This document shows, one piece after another, positions 1 through 7,489 of a DNA stretch of 64,000 nt. Both the position numbers and the translations under genes were made by a program. Under the pieces are notes generated by a model. That model was not told the origin of the DNA. It did not search any database and saw only the letters and a program-made list of their open reading frames with translations. The stretch is taken from the NCBI RefSeq assembly GCF_000754095.2, contig NZ_JQSG02000003.1:609397-673396 (forward strand), read 5' to 3'. This DNA is from Acidihalobacter prosperus (GTDB taxonomy: Bacteria; Pseudomonadota; Gammaproteobacteria; DSM-5130; Acidihalobacteraceae). Each line of letters opens with the position of its first letter. Within the stretch, counting starts at the first letter, position 1.

Positions 1-95
1 GCTCCGTCGCGGCCCGCGGCCACTACGGCGGCACCGCGCCCGACGCGGTGCGGGCGAGGATCAAGGAAGCGCGTACGACGCTGGAGAACGAATAA
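1..95 (+). CDS. argH: Argininosuccinate lyase, 3' end only
   Basis: Only the last 30 codons are inside the window, read from base 3 to the TAA at 93-95. The peptide has the motif SVAARGHYGGTAP followed by a basic amphipathic helix, which is the usual C-terminal end of argininosuccinate lyase (last step of arginine synthesis, fumarate release). The identification rests on this short tail alone. The integron integrase follows in the opposite orientation, so argH marks the chromosomal side of the integron. Confidence 0.65.
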   Translation, partial: SVAARGHYGGTAPDAVRARIKEARTTLENE

Positions 96-169
96 ACGCG
101 TCGCGGTCATTCACGCCGGTTCCGGCTGCTCGACGGCGGCGCATGCCGGCGCGACGCGTGAGGCCCGAA

Positions 170-1183
170 TCACATGTCCGAGGGGCTGACCACGCCGCGT
201 CCGCCCTTGTTCAGCACATGCGTATAGCGCATCGTGGTTTCGACATGCCGATGGCCCAGCAGCTCCTGCACCGTGCGAATATCGTAGCCCGACTGCAGCA
301 AATGGGTTGCGAACGAATGGCGTAGCGTGTGCGGCGTCGCCTGCTTGACGATGCCCGCATCGCGCACCGCCCGCTTCATCGCGCGCTGTATGCCCTTTTC
401 ATCCAGATGATGGCGGCGCTCGACCCCTGAGCGCGGGTCGATGGATCGCTTCACCGAAGGAAATACATACTGCCAACCCCACTCGCGTCCTGCGCCGGGA
501 TACTTCCGCGCCAGTGCGAACGGCAGATAAACCTCGCCGAAGCCCTGGGCAAGATCGTTCTCGTGCAGCGTCTTGACCTGGGCAAGATGCGCCCTCAACT
601 CATCGGCCAGCCGGGTCGGCAGCATCGTTATCCGATCCTTGTTGCCCTTGCCTTCCCGGACCACGATTTCGCCACGCTCGAAATCCACATCCTTGACGCG
701 CAGACGAATGCCTTCCATCAAGCGCATGCCCGTGCCGTACAACAGGCGCGCGAGCAGCGAGTGGATGCCTGACAAATGTCCCAACACCGCCTCGACTTCG
801 TTTTTGGTCATCACGACCGGCAGCCGCTCGCCGCGCTTTGCGCTCGTCACGCCATCCAGCCAGGGCAGCTTGATGCCCAACACTTCGCGGTAAAGGAAAA
901 GCAGCGCGCTTTTCGCCTGATTCTGCGTGGATGCGGAAACCCGCCCCTCGACGGCGAGGTGGCTCAGGAACGCTTCAATTTCGGCTGCGCCCAATTCCCG
1001 AGGATGGCGTTTGCCATGAAACAGAATGTAACGCCGGGCCCAGTCGACATAAACGGCTTCGGTGCGGATGCTGTAATGCAGCGTCCGCAAGCGTTCGCGG
1101 ACTTGATCGAGCAGTTTCGGCTTTGAATTCGTGTCCGAGGTGTGTTTGCGGGTGTTTATAGGGTGCGGTTGCTGACTTGACAT
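170..1183 (-). CDS. intI: Integron integrase (IntI-type tyrosine recombinase)
   Basis: This site-specific recombinase captures and shuffles gene cassettes by acting on attI and attC. The N-terminal SAM-like core-binding region ([12 protein letters not shown]...[12 protein letters not shown] type) is followed by the catalytic domain with [16 protein letters not shown] (Arg box), [12 protein letters not shown] (His-x-x-Arg) and [14 protein letters not shown] (His and the nucleophilic Tyr). The segment around [10 protein letters not shown]...RRHH is the extra patch that separates IntI from XerC/D. All catalytic residues are present and no frameshift is visible, so it looks active. The ATG at 1183 gives 337 residues, the length of IntI1; a GTG at 1228 would add 15 residues and cannot be excluded. 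It is transcribed away from the cassettes, as usual. Confidence 0.93.
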   Translation of the reverse strand: MSSQQPHPINTRKHTSDTNSKPKLLDQVRERLRTLHYSIRTEAVYVDWARRYILFHGKRHPRELGAAEIEAFLSHLAVEGRVSASTQNQAKSALLFLYREVLGIKLPWLDGVTSAKRGERLPVVMTKNEVEAVLGHLSGIHSLLARLLYGTGMRLMEGIRLRVKDVDFERGEIVVREGKGNKDRITMLPTRLADELRAHLAQVKTLHENDLAQGFGEVYLPFALARKYPGAGREWGWQYVFPSVKRSIDPRSGVERRHHLDEKGIQRAMKRAVRDAGIVKQATPHTLRHSFATHLLQSGYDIRTVQELLGHRHVETTMRYTHVLNKGGRGVVSPSDM

Positions 1184-1206
1184 GGTTGATAAGCATTGGT
1201 AAACCG
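1177..1206 (+). promoter_or_regulatory. Candidate cassette promoter (Pc-like)
   Basis: A perfect TTGACA lies at 1177-1182 on the cassette-facing strand, over the 5' end of intI. With 17-18 bases of spacing the -10 would be TTAAAC or TAAACC, which is weak. Position and direction fit a Pc promoter, but the -10 is poor, so this is a candidate only. Confidence 0.35.
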
Positions 1207-1225
1207 AACATAAAGTCAGTTTAGA

Positions 1226-1280
1226 CACCTACTAGGTGTGATTCAACGCACCCGTTTAGGGTGTCTACTTTAAGTTAGCA
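1226..1280 (+). other. attI recombination region with core GTTAGCA
   Basis: The core site GTTAGCA is at 1274-1280 and marks where the first cassette joins (cut between G1274 and T1275). It is the exact reverse complement of the R'' box TGCTAAC at 2283-2289 of the first cassette's attC, as expected for a cassette inserted at attI. Just upstream lies a palindrome ACACCTACTAGGTGT (1226-1240) and a further arm GGTGTCT (1261-1267), so AGACACC/GGTGTCT form a wider inverted repeat that could be an integrase or regulator site. Confidence 0.75.
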
Positions 1281-1287
1281 CTGAAAA

Positions 1288-2295
1288 ATGCCCCTTCGCG
1301 CTGTACTCGATAACATCAACCTGTTTGCCTATGAGCAAACCGTTGAGTCGTGGAACAAGCTGAAAAACTCGCCAGAGCGCAAGAAGCTAGCTATGCCTTG
1401 CTGCGGCGAACGAGCTATAGCGAAAACGAGCCCCCTAGGCACATTTTTCTTTGCTCACTATCGGAAGGCTACCGATTGCTATGCCGCACCAGAAAGCCCG
1501 GAACATGTTTATTTGAAGGAAATTATCGCAACATCAGCGAAGGCTGCTCACTGGGCGGTTATCACTGAACATCCAGGGGCTTCCCCAAAGGGAGATAAAT
1601 GGGTAGCCGATGTATTTTGCGAGAAAAAATCAGCTAAAATTGCTTTTGAAATTCAACTCTCAAAACAAACGCTTAGTGAGTTTAAATACAGGCAGGCTAG
1701 GTACAAAGAATCGGGCATTCGTGCAGCATGGTTTGTGTCAGCTAATGTCGCAAACTCCATCAACTATCCTCAATCAAAAGAACTGCCGATCTTCGTTGTT
1801 GAAGATTATTCCATTGAGGGCTCAATTCCATTGGTATCCGGCTTCAACTTGCCTCTTCGAGATTTCGTGAGAGACCTGTTGTCTGGGCTCATATCCTGGA
1901 AAACCGATCCAGAAGAAATGAATATCCACTACATCAAAGATACGTGTTGGAGTTGTGGAAAGCCGGTTAAACAACCCTACGGATACAGCATCGACGTCTA
2001 TCACGATTTCGTTAAAACCGTACCAAACTGCTCTACGGTGCTTGAAAAAATACTCGGGTACGTGGGAAACGAAAACTTAGCGGCTCGCGGCATAAACAAA
2101 ATCTCGGCCTTCCCAACCTTTAAAGGCAATGCTCCTAGTTTCCCGTATTGTTCTGAATGCCTGCACTGTGGCCAACCGCAAGCCAACCATTACCTAATGC
2201 AAAAACTGAAAGCCGCTCGGGAGGAAGAAGCAGAATACGCGGAGTCATTTGTCACCGGTGAATGCAACGGTAGGTGGGAATGTGCTAACAAGTAG
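1288..2295 (+). CDS. Cassette 1: CoiA-like PD-(D/E)XK nuclease
   Basis: 335 residues. The N-terminal part has a CC/H zinc-binding look (MPCCGERA, then FFFAHYRK) and an ESPEHVYLK motif, followed by VADVF (Asp108) and AFEIQLS (Glu121, Gln123). This order is that of the competence CoiA-like family, whose core is a PD-(D/E)XK-type nuclease. The C-terminal half has further Cys pairs (CWSCGKP near residue 223 and CSECLHCG near 300), likely zinc ribbons. The start is only 13 bases from the attI core and lacks a clear ribosome binding site. The stop codon overlaps the attC. Family assignment is from motifs; the biological role (DNA processing or phage defence) is inference. Confidence 0.6.
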   Translation: MPLRAVLDNINLFAYEQTVESWNKLKNSPERKKLAMPCCGERAIAKTSPLGTFFFAHYRKATDCYAAPESPEHVYLKEIIATSAKAAHWAVITEHPGASPKGDKWVADVFCEKKSAKIAFEIQLSKQTLSEFKYRQARYKESGIRAAWFVSANVANSINYPQSKELPIFVVEDYSIEGSIPLVSGFNLPLRDFVRDLLSGLISWKTDPEEMNIHYIKDTCWSCGKPVKQPYGYSIDVYHDFVKTVPNCSTVLEKILGYVGNENLAARGINKISAFPTFKGNAPSFPYCSECLHCGQPQANHYLMQKLKAAREEEAEYAESFVTGECNGRWECANK

Positions 2296-2418
2296 GTCAA
2301 CTCGTTCGCCTGCGGCTCACTGGGACGTTCAACACTCCGCGCCAGCTCGCGCATGCCTTCGGCATTGTTGCGCGAGCAGTCGCTCCATGTTGAACGCCCG
2401 TTACCATGGGCGTTATGC
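2283..2418 (+). repeat. attC site of cassette 1
   Basis: R'' box TGCTAAC at 2283-2289, R' box GTTATGC at 2412-2418, total 136 bases with partly complementary inner arms (GTTCAACA... and ...TGTTGAAC). It is long but within the known attC range. The R'' box overlaps the last codons of the gene. Confidence 0.8.
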
Positions 2419-2448
2419 AATCGAGTCCCGTAGAGATGAGGAGTTAAG

Positions 2449-3441
2449 TTGAAATTACTGATTGAAAGCCAGCAGAACCCTGTCGGAAGTGAGGTGCTGG
2501 CCAGAATCGCTATTGTAAGACCGATTCTCACGGCACTGCTGACGGGAATAAAGCGAGAGGTCCTGAATGAGCTTGGCGGTATGGAGAATATTAAGCTCTT
2601 TATGTTGCCAAGAGCATATCGTGACGGCTCTGGTGATATAGGGTTCTGCTTTGAATGGGCAATCCATGATGCCATTCGCCGTCAAGACCCGATGGTAATG
2701 GAGCGTCTTGAGTCCGCATCTAAGCAATGCAAATTGCCTGGCAATGAATTTCAATCCATTCTATTTGGCATAGAAAAGTCCGGCAAAACCAGAATCATTG
2801 ACACAGCGAATGATCTCCTGACTAATGACTCACGCATTTTGACAGGGGTGCGGGCGCAGCCACCAAAGCTTAAGAGTTATATGAATATGCTAGCCGCAGC
2901 ATTCAATCGCCCAAGTACGCGCGCATCCCTACCGTCTTCTATTAATGGGCTATGGAAAGCTGATTTGTTCTTTGGCTCGACAGATGCGGATCGTTGGATT
3001 GGAACAACGCTAAAAATTAACGCAAAACAATTGGAAGGTGCTAACGGGCTACGTGTTGGGATAGTGCCTGCTACGCAAGGAGGGTCTGATAAAATCTATA
3101 AAGATTCAACCAAGAACCTGATCGTTTGCCCAATTCCCTACGATGCCTCATTCATGGAGCTTTTTTATACTGGATGGAGAATTGTCCAACAATTTATTCA
3201 CGCAGATGCAAAGGTTCCTGCGCCCGTCGCACTTCCTGCGCCCGCTGACCGCCAAGTCGCTAAAGAATTGGAAATGAGGCGGGACTTTCCTGTTGCGGAC
3301 GTAATTGCAGCTTTGGAAGCACAGTCGCAGACAGATCTTATTTCAGCTTCAGAAAAGGATGTGGATACAGAAGTAGAGCGAGAGGGTGAAAGCATCCTTA
3401 ATGAATTATTGATTTCACCAGTCGCAGACTTCGCTAAGTGA
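2449..3441 (+). CDS. Cassette 2: hypothetical protein, nuclease-like motifs
   Basis: 330 residues, starting at a TTG preceded by GAGGAG at a proper distance. I do not recognise the family. An acidic residue in a helix (FEWAIHDAI, Glu69), then WKADLFFG (Asp172) and TTLKIN (Lys189), are arranged like a PD-(D/E)XK nuclease core (E ... D ... x-K). The C-terminal 70 residues are rich in Ala, Pro and acidic residues and look disordered. Low GC and its place as the second gene of an integron array indicate horizontal acquisition. A nuclease role is only a suggestion. Confidence 0.5.
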   Translation: MKLLIESQQNPVGSEVLARIAIVRPILTALLTGIKREVLNELGGMENIKLFMLPRAYRDGSGDIGFCFEWAIHDAIRRQDPMVMERLESASKQCKLPGNEFQSILFGIEKSGKTRIIDTANDLLTNDSRILTGVRAQPPKLKSYMNMLAAAFNRPSTRASLPSSINGLWKADLFFGSTDADRWIGTTLKINAKQLEGANGLRVGIVPATQGGSDKIYKDSTKNLIVCPIPYDASFMELFYTGWRIVQQFIHADAKVPAPVALPAPADRQVAKELEMRRDFPVADVIAALEAQSQTDLISASEKDVDTEVEREGESILNELLISPVADFAK

Positions 3442-3443
3442 AT

Positions 3444-3524
3444 GCATAACAATGGCATCGTGTGGGACTGTCAACCGCGCCGCTTCGCTCTGCGGTTGCC
3501 AGCCCCACATGCCGGCCGTTGGGC
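3444..3524 (+). repeat. attC site of cassette 2
   Basis: R'' GCATAAC at 3444-3450 and R' GTTGGGC at 3518-3524, 81 bases. The inner arms GTGTGGGACTG and CAGCCCCACA pair imperfectly, and a central CCGCGCCGC...GCGG element forms a terminal stem. This is a standard foldable attC. Confidence 0.85.
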
Positions 3525-3530
3525 CTAAGA

Positions 3531-4112
3531 ATGACGACGTTAGAAACGATTAGCTCAATAGCGTCGCTCGCGACGCCCTTTCTCCTAGCGGGACTAGGCG
3601 GGCTTGCGTGGATCATCAAGAACCGAATCGAGTCATCTCAGGCGAAGCAAGATGCCCAGGCGTCACGGATTCGCGAGCTTGAGGACAAATTGCGGGAGGA
3701 CAGAATCGTAACTTACAACGCAATCCTGGATCCCTTCTTTCTCTTGTTCACAAGCGAAGCTGCTTTCTCACTGGATCCGAAGTTCAAGAACAAAAACAAA
3801 AACGACCTTGCCATCGCAAAAATGCTGTCAGTGGAGTACCGGCAAGTTGGCTTCAAACTGTCTCTGGTCGCAAACGATACGGTGGTGCGTGCATACAACG
3901 CATTGATGCAGTTCTTTTATCACACAGAACAAGATTTGAGACCCATTGATGAGAAGACACAGGATTGGCTCGCTTTGATGGGGACACTTCTGCTCGAGAT
4001 CAGAAAAAGCATGGGCAACGCCTCCAGCTCACTTGACCGCTGGGAAATGATTGAATGGTTTATGAGCGACGCACCGCAGATCAAGGAGAAGCATGAAAGT
4101 AGAAATCAGTAA
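3531..4112 (+). CDS. Cassette 3: membrane-anchored hypothetical protein
   Basis: 193 residues from the ATG at 3531, seven bases after the cassette core; a longer reading from 3462 would run back through the attC and is rejected. One transmembrane helix near residues 10-28 (ATPFLLAGLGGLAWII) is followed by a charged coiled coil (RIRELEDKLRED) and a helical C-terminal domain ending in a conserved-looking segment with LRKS-type and WEMIEWFM residues. No enzymatic motif is visible. Single-pass proteins of this kind are frequent in integron and defence islands, but the function here is unknown. Confidence 0.6.
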   Translation: MTTLETISSIASLATPFLLAGLGGLAWIIKNRIESSQAKQDAQASRIRELEDKLREDRIVTYNAILDPFFLLFTSEAAFSLDPKFKNKNKNDLAIAKMLSVEYRQVGFKLSLVANDTVVRAYNALMQFFYHTEQDLRPIDEKTQDWLALMGTLLLEIRKSMGNASSSLDRWEMIEWFMSDAPQIKEKHESRNQ

Positions 4113-4128
4113 TGTCGTGCCAGCTATG

Positions 4129-4206
4129 GCCCAACCATGCCTTCCAGCCGACGTATTTGTCGCCGCTTCGCGTCGCCAAATTCGCGGCTGAAGGCGGGCG
4201 TTCGGC
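4129..4206 (+). repeat. attC site of cassette 3
   Basis: R'' GCCCAAC at 4129-4135 and R' GTTCGGC at 4200-4206, 78 bases. Arms TTCAGCCG... and CGGCTGAA pair across a central CGCCGCTTCGCG region. The site opens the next, truncated cassette. Confidence 0.85.
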
Positions 4207-4243
4207 GTCATTTCAGCGCGCATGACCAACTGTGGGCTCCGAG

Positions 4244-4324
4244 ATGAATGAACCAATACCTACTCAGCGTCCTCTGGCCCCCCTCGGAAGTATCGAGCCG
4301 CACACGCCACTAACAGGCTGTTGA
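4244..4324 (+). pseudogene. Cassette 4 remnant cut by the insertion sequence
   Basis: After the attC of cassette 3 an open frame begins with ATG at 4244 (MNEPIPTQRP...), runs 23 codons to the IS edge at 4314 and stops three codons inside the IS terminal repeat. It is probably the 5' end of a fourth cassette gene whose remainder was lost. It is too short for any functional call. Confidence 0.35.
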
Positions 4325-5611
4325 AAATTCCCCCGATTTAGCGGTTATCATGTTGATCAGGGTCCATTGGCGACGTGCCCCTTCGGATCTGGGGCCTGAT
4401 TTTTCCCGAAAACAGCCCAAATCCCGATCTCTGGGCGCACCGATCCCTTGATGTGTGCCTTCAACATGCTGCCAGTCCCAGATTGCGCATCCGCACCAGG
4501 TTGTAGGCCGCCGCGCTGAGCACAAACTGGAAATCCAGTTTCTCGCGTCCGACAAACCGACTTTTGCGCAGACCCGCAATGGTCTTGAGCCAACCGAAGC
4601 ATTCTTCGATCCGCTTGCGGATCGTCAGGCTGGTTCGGTAACCGGGATGGCCGATGGTGCGCCCGTCGATGGCCGAGCGGCGCCCGGCCGTGTTCTGAGC
4701 CACATGCGGCGTGACGTTTCGTCCACGCATCGCCGCCACAAAGCCTTGCGTGTCATAGTTCTTGTCCGCGCCCAGCGTGATCCGGTGGCTCCCGCCGAGC
4801 GCGTCGACAAGCTCGACACCGGCCTCGCGCTCGGCCGTGCCGGTGGCCTGGCTCGTCTGCGACTCGACGATCAGGCCGTGGCGGTTTTCCATCAGCAGGT
4901 GTCCGAGGTAGCTGAGCTTGGCGGTCGTGCCTTCGCTCTTGCGATACAGCAAGGCATCCGGGTCGGTCCTGGAGACGTGCGTTTCCCGACACCGCTTCTG
5001 CCCGCGAAAGTCCACCGTGGGATTGCGCCCGCCACCGCTCGGCGGCGCGTCCTCGTCCCGGGGCCGGTAGCTCTTGTGCGAGGCCAGCGCTTCGATCAAC
5101 GTGCCATCGACGCTGAAGTGTTCGCTAGACAGCAGATCGGCCGCACGGGCCTGATCCAGCACCCGGGCGAAGAAGGTGCGGGCCACATCGCCTGCAAGCA
5201 GGCGGTCACGGTTCTTGGTAAACGTGGAGTGGTGCCAGACCGGATCGTCCATGGAAAAGCCCACAAACCAGCGAAACAGCAGGTTGTAGTCGATCTGTTC
5301 GACCAACAGGCGTTCGCTGCGGATGGTGTAGAACGCCATCAACAGTTGCGCGCGCAGCAGCTTCTCCGGCGGGATCGAGTCACGGCCCATATGGGCATAC
5401 AGCGCATCGAAGTCAGCGTCGAGTTCTTTGAGCGCTTGATCGACCATCCGCCGGATCGGGCGCAGAGGATGGTCCTTCGGCACCCGTTGCTCCGGGCTGA
5501 CCGTGCTGAACAGCCCATCCTGATGTATGTCGGCACCGCGCATCGGCCACAACCCTCACTCAACAATACAAAACCAATCTTCCGGGTTTACAGGACTTTT
5601 TCAACAGCCTG
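4314..5611 (-). mobile_element. IS5-type insertion sequence, about 1.3 kb
   Basis: The left end CAGGCTGTTGAAAA (4314-4327) and the right end TTTTCAACAGCCTG (5598-5611) are matching terminal inverted repeats, and a single transposase lies between them. The flanks are CTAA on the left and GTAG on the right, so there is no clear target duplication. The left flank belongs to the integron and the right flank to the amyloid locus, and the disrupted gene does not continue on the other side. Both points suggest an IS-associated deletion or recombination rather than a simple insertion. Confidence 0.88.
4461..5552 (-). CDS. IS5-family DDE transposase
   Basis: 363 residues. The N-terminal region (LFSTVSPEQRVPKDHPLRPIR, then LLRAQLLMAFYTIRSE and LFRWFVG) is the DUF772-type DNA-binding part of IS5/IS1182-like transposases. 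The DDE catalytic domain follows, with FSVDGTLIEA (first Asp), TLGADKNYDT (second Asp) and the Y-(2)-R-(3)-E-type signature near RKRIEECFGWLK (Glu). The gene appears intact and fills the element. Assignment to IS5 rather than IS1182 is by overall look. Confidence 0.88.
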   Translation of the reverse strand: MWPMRGADIHQDGLFSTVSPEQRVPKDHPLRPIRRMVDQALKELDADFDALYAHMGRDSIPPEKLLRAQLLMAFYTIRSERLLVEQIDYNLLFRWFVGFSMDDPVWHHSTFTKNRDRLLAGDVARTFFARVLDQARAADLLSSEHFSVDGTLIEALASHKSYRPRDEDAPPSGGGRNPTVDFRGQKRCRETHVSRTDPDALLYRKSEGTTAKLSYLGHLLMENRHGLIVESQTSQATGTAEREAGVELVDALGGSHRITLGADKNYDTQGFVAAMRGRNVTPHVAQNTAGRRSAIDGRTIGHPGYRTSLTIRKRIEECFGWLKTIAGLRKSRFVGREKLDFQFVLSAAAYNLVRMRNLGLAAC

Positions 5612-6091
5612 GTAGCCGTTGATATCGAGCAGAATCAATGTCGGTATCCTGACGTGTTCCAGCGCCGGCAATGGAATTCGGTATCCGCGTCCGCGGTAGC
5701 CCAGGCTGCCGACGTAACGCTTGATGTCGAGCAATGAAAAACCGCGCTGCCTGACCATGCTTTCATCCGAAACCGTGAAAAGCCCCTTGAGAACATCCGC
5801 TTCACTGACCGGCTGCCCATAGGCATATTTAAGGATGGTCGCAAGCGCGGCGGCCCCGCAGCTGAAATCCGTATGCTGGCGTATCAGGCCGTTGTACTTC
5901 GCTTCCTTGAGACTGACCACGGGCTTGTGATAAAGCCCGCTCCCGCCGGGCAGCACACCCGCAAAGCCGATATTGGCCGCCGGCGACGCAACCGGCATGG
6001 CTACCGTCACCGCACCCGCCATGACCAGCGGACACAAACTCGCGAACAGGCGTTTCCGGCTTTGTGGCGCTATGGGCATGTTCGATGTCAT
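5588..6091 (-). pseudogene. C39-like peptidase of the amyloid locus, 3'-truncated by the IS
   Basis: Secreted or membrane-anchored N-terminus (hydrophobic stretch near 17-40), then a C39 papain-like fold with the catalytic Cys78 in DFSCGAAAL. The native sequence ends at DINGY (residue 160); the last seven residues are read from the IS terminal repeat. In C39 and FapD-like proteins the catalytic His follows almost immediately after this point and the Asp a little later, so both are missing and the product should be inactive. FapD is the C39-like peptidase of the Pseudomonas functional-amyloid operon. It sits 18 bases downstream of the repeat protein gene at 6110-6727, as an operon partner. Confidence 0.75.
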
Positions 6092-6109
6092 CCGTCTGAT
6101 TCCGTCGGA

Positions 6110-6727
6110 TTATTGCGGGTTGCTGATATTCAGCGAGAACCCGTTCGCAGTCGCATTGCCGACACCGGCCGACTGGTTGAGCTGCACGACTCCGCGCGCG
6201 CCTCCGAATGCGCGTTCATCGACAATCGCGCTACGCGGCCCCTGCGTTGCCGCCGTCGCGACATTGCCCTGCCGCGCCACGGTGACTGTTTGCGCAAGCT
6301 CGTTTTCGGATAGTGACTCGACGCCGACGCCCACCGAAATGGCCACACCATTGGCTTGCGCGTTGCCCACGCCACTGGCCTGGTTGACGGAAATCACGCC
6401 ATGCGAATGGGTAAACGCACTCCCTTCTATCTTGCTGTCGCCTTCATAGGGCAGTGCTGGCATCTCGACATTCAATTCCTGTCGAATCTGATTTTTTGCG
6501 ATCCCCCTGCCGCGTTCGGCGCCCAAGGCAATCGACGTGGCATTGATCTGGGCATTGTCGACACCCGCCGCGACATTGACGCCCACCACGCCGCGAAAAT
6601 CGCTCATGGCCTCGCTTTGAATCAGGCTGCTGTTGCTCCAGGCTGCGGTTGCCGGGTCCGCTAGCGTGGGGGATGCCCATGCCGCCAACGGCACCATCAG
6701 CAACATCCACTTCATCTGCGCACGCAT
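6110..6727 (-). CDS. Secreted repeat protein, Fap-like amyloid component
   Basis: 205 residues from the ATG at 6727, which has AGGAGA a few bases upstream. A Sec signal peptide (residues 1-23, cleavage near ASPTLA) precedes three repeats at about 45-69, 109-133 and 177-201 with the pattern G-V-[hydrophobic]-x-[VL]-N-[VQ]-[AS]-[AS]-G-V-x-N-A-x-[AI]-N. This GVNVAAG...N-[QA]-x-N pattern is that of functional amyloid repeats of the FapB/FapC type. Close spacing to the C39-like peptidase gene supports a shared export or assembly role. Which Fap subunit it corresponds to cannot be decided. Confidence 0.6.
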   Translation of the reverse strand: MRAQMKWMLLMVPLAAWASPTLADPATAAWSNSSLIQSEAMSDFRGVVGVNVAAGVDNAQINATSIALGAERGRGIAKNQIRQELNVEMPALPYEGDSKIEGSAFTHSHGVISVNQASGVGNAQANGVAISVGVGVESLSENELAQTVTVARQGNVATAATQGPRSAIVDERAFGGARGVVQLNQSAGVGNATANGFSLNISNPQ

Positions 6728-6780
6728 GGGTTTTTCTCCTGCTCGATATTCCTTTCGCGATCGACGGCACATGGTCGTCG

Positions 6781-7122
6781 TTACTGTCGCGAAATCAGAA
6801 TGGAATTCACCTGATGATTGTTGCTGCCACGATCCTGCGTCAGCTGCCCGTTGTTGCCGCCGCGGGTACCCTGCTTGTTGAGCTCGTCCCAAAGCACCAC
6901 GGCCACCTGGTTGCCTACCTTGAGATCCGTCTCCGCGCCACGCCCGCGCACACCACTCAGCACGCCATCGCTGAGCGGGGCATTCAGGCCCATGCCGACC
7001 GGATCGGCCGGATTCAATGCATCGGCAGCTGCCGTTTGCATCCCTGCCGCAAGCGCAAAACTCAGTACGAGAACAGTGCGACAGAGAACTCCAGAGCTCA
7101 TGTTCCGTATTTTCAGCTTCAT
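6781..7122 (-). CDS. Small secreted protein with double-glycine-like motif
   Basis: 113 residues with a Sec-type signal (LCRTVLVLSFALAAGMQTAAA). Just after it comes APLSDGVLSGVRGRG, which resembles the (L)S-x-x-x-L-x-x-V-x-G-G/R leader motif cut by C39 peptidases. The rest is Gly/Asn/Gln-rich (GTRGGNNGQL, DRGSNNHQVN). It lies 53 bases upstream of the amyloid repeat gene, and the C39-like gene follows that. It may be a FapA-like accessory protein or a peptidase substrate; both are inference. Confidence 0.5.
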   Translation of the reverse strand: MKLKIRNMSSGVLCRTVLVLSFALAAGMQTAAADALNPADPVGMGLNAPLSDGVLSGVRGRGAETDLKVGNQVAVVLWDELNKQGTRGGNNGQLTQDRGSNNHQVNSILISRQ

Positions 7123-7489
7123 GGCGCATCCACCCGTCCATCTTCACACCCATATTATTTGCAAGTTGCGCGCCAAATCATAAGATATTGATTTAAATGA
7201 CAAACAAATCATTCCGGTGTCTGCGGAACGCTTTGACTGTAAAGCCGTCGATGGCAATAAATTCCTCAAGCGCGCCGAACCTGCATGGCGCCTGCGTCTC
7301 GGGGCGGCGCGAATATGTAAACCTTGCGATACACCTTTTACATTTCGTGGCTTTCGATGGCGTCCATTGCTGACGCGGCCAACACTCGCACCGATCGTCC
7401 CCCGGTCCAAAAAAAGACCCGGCTGCCTGCGCAGCCGGGTCAAATCGAGACTACCGCGTCCCGAAGACGTGACGGTCAAACCCTATCCG
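7123..7489. other. Intergenic region within the amyloid locus
   Basis: 367 bases without a convincing gene. It holds the terminator of the upstream large amyloid gene (7409-7441) and an AT-rich stretch around 7150-7210 with TAATAT- and TATGAT-like hexamers on the minus strand, which is probably the promoter region of the 7122 gene. The three downstream genes therefore look like a separate transcription unit. Confidence 0.4.
7409..7441 (-). terminator. Rho-independent terminator of the large amyloid gene
   Basis: An 11-base-pair stem GACCCGGCTGC/GCAGCCGGGTC (7416-7426 with 7431-7441) around a 4-base loop is followed, reading the minus strand, by a run of seven T (7409-7415). It lies about 50 bases past the stop of the gene at 7490. 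Confidence 0.9.

Larger units (their letters stand above)
1275..4200 (+). mobile_element. Integron cassette array, three complete cassettes
   Basis: Three cassettes follow attI: 1275-2412, 2413-3518 and 3519-4200. At each junction the 7-base core that opens a cassette is the exact reverse complement of the R'' box in that cassette's own attC: GTTAGCA/TGCTAAC, GTTATGC/GCATAAC and GTTGGGC/GCCCAAC. All genes run in the same direction away from intI and are visibly more AT-rich than the chromosome. A fourth cassette starts at 4201 and is cut by the insertion sequence at 4314. Confidence 0.9.

Noticed and set aside
4311-5614. Target-site duplication of the IS
   Set aside because: CTAA on the left and GTAG on the right are not identical, so only a shared TA could be claimed, which is not informative.
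4455-5615. A 386-codon plus-strand frame opposite the IS transposase
   Set aside because: It is antisense to an intact DDE transposase and has no family features.
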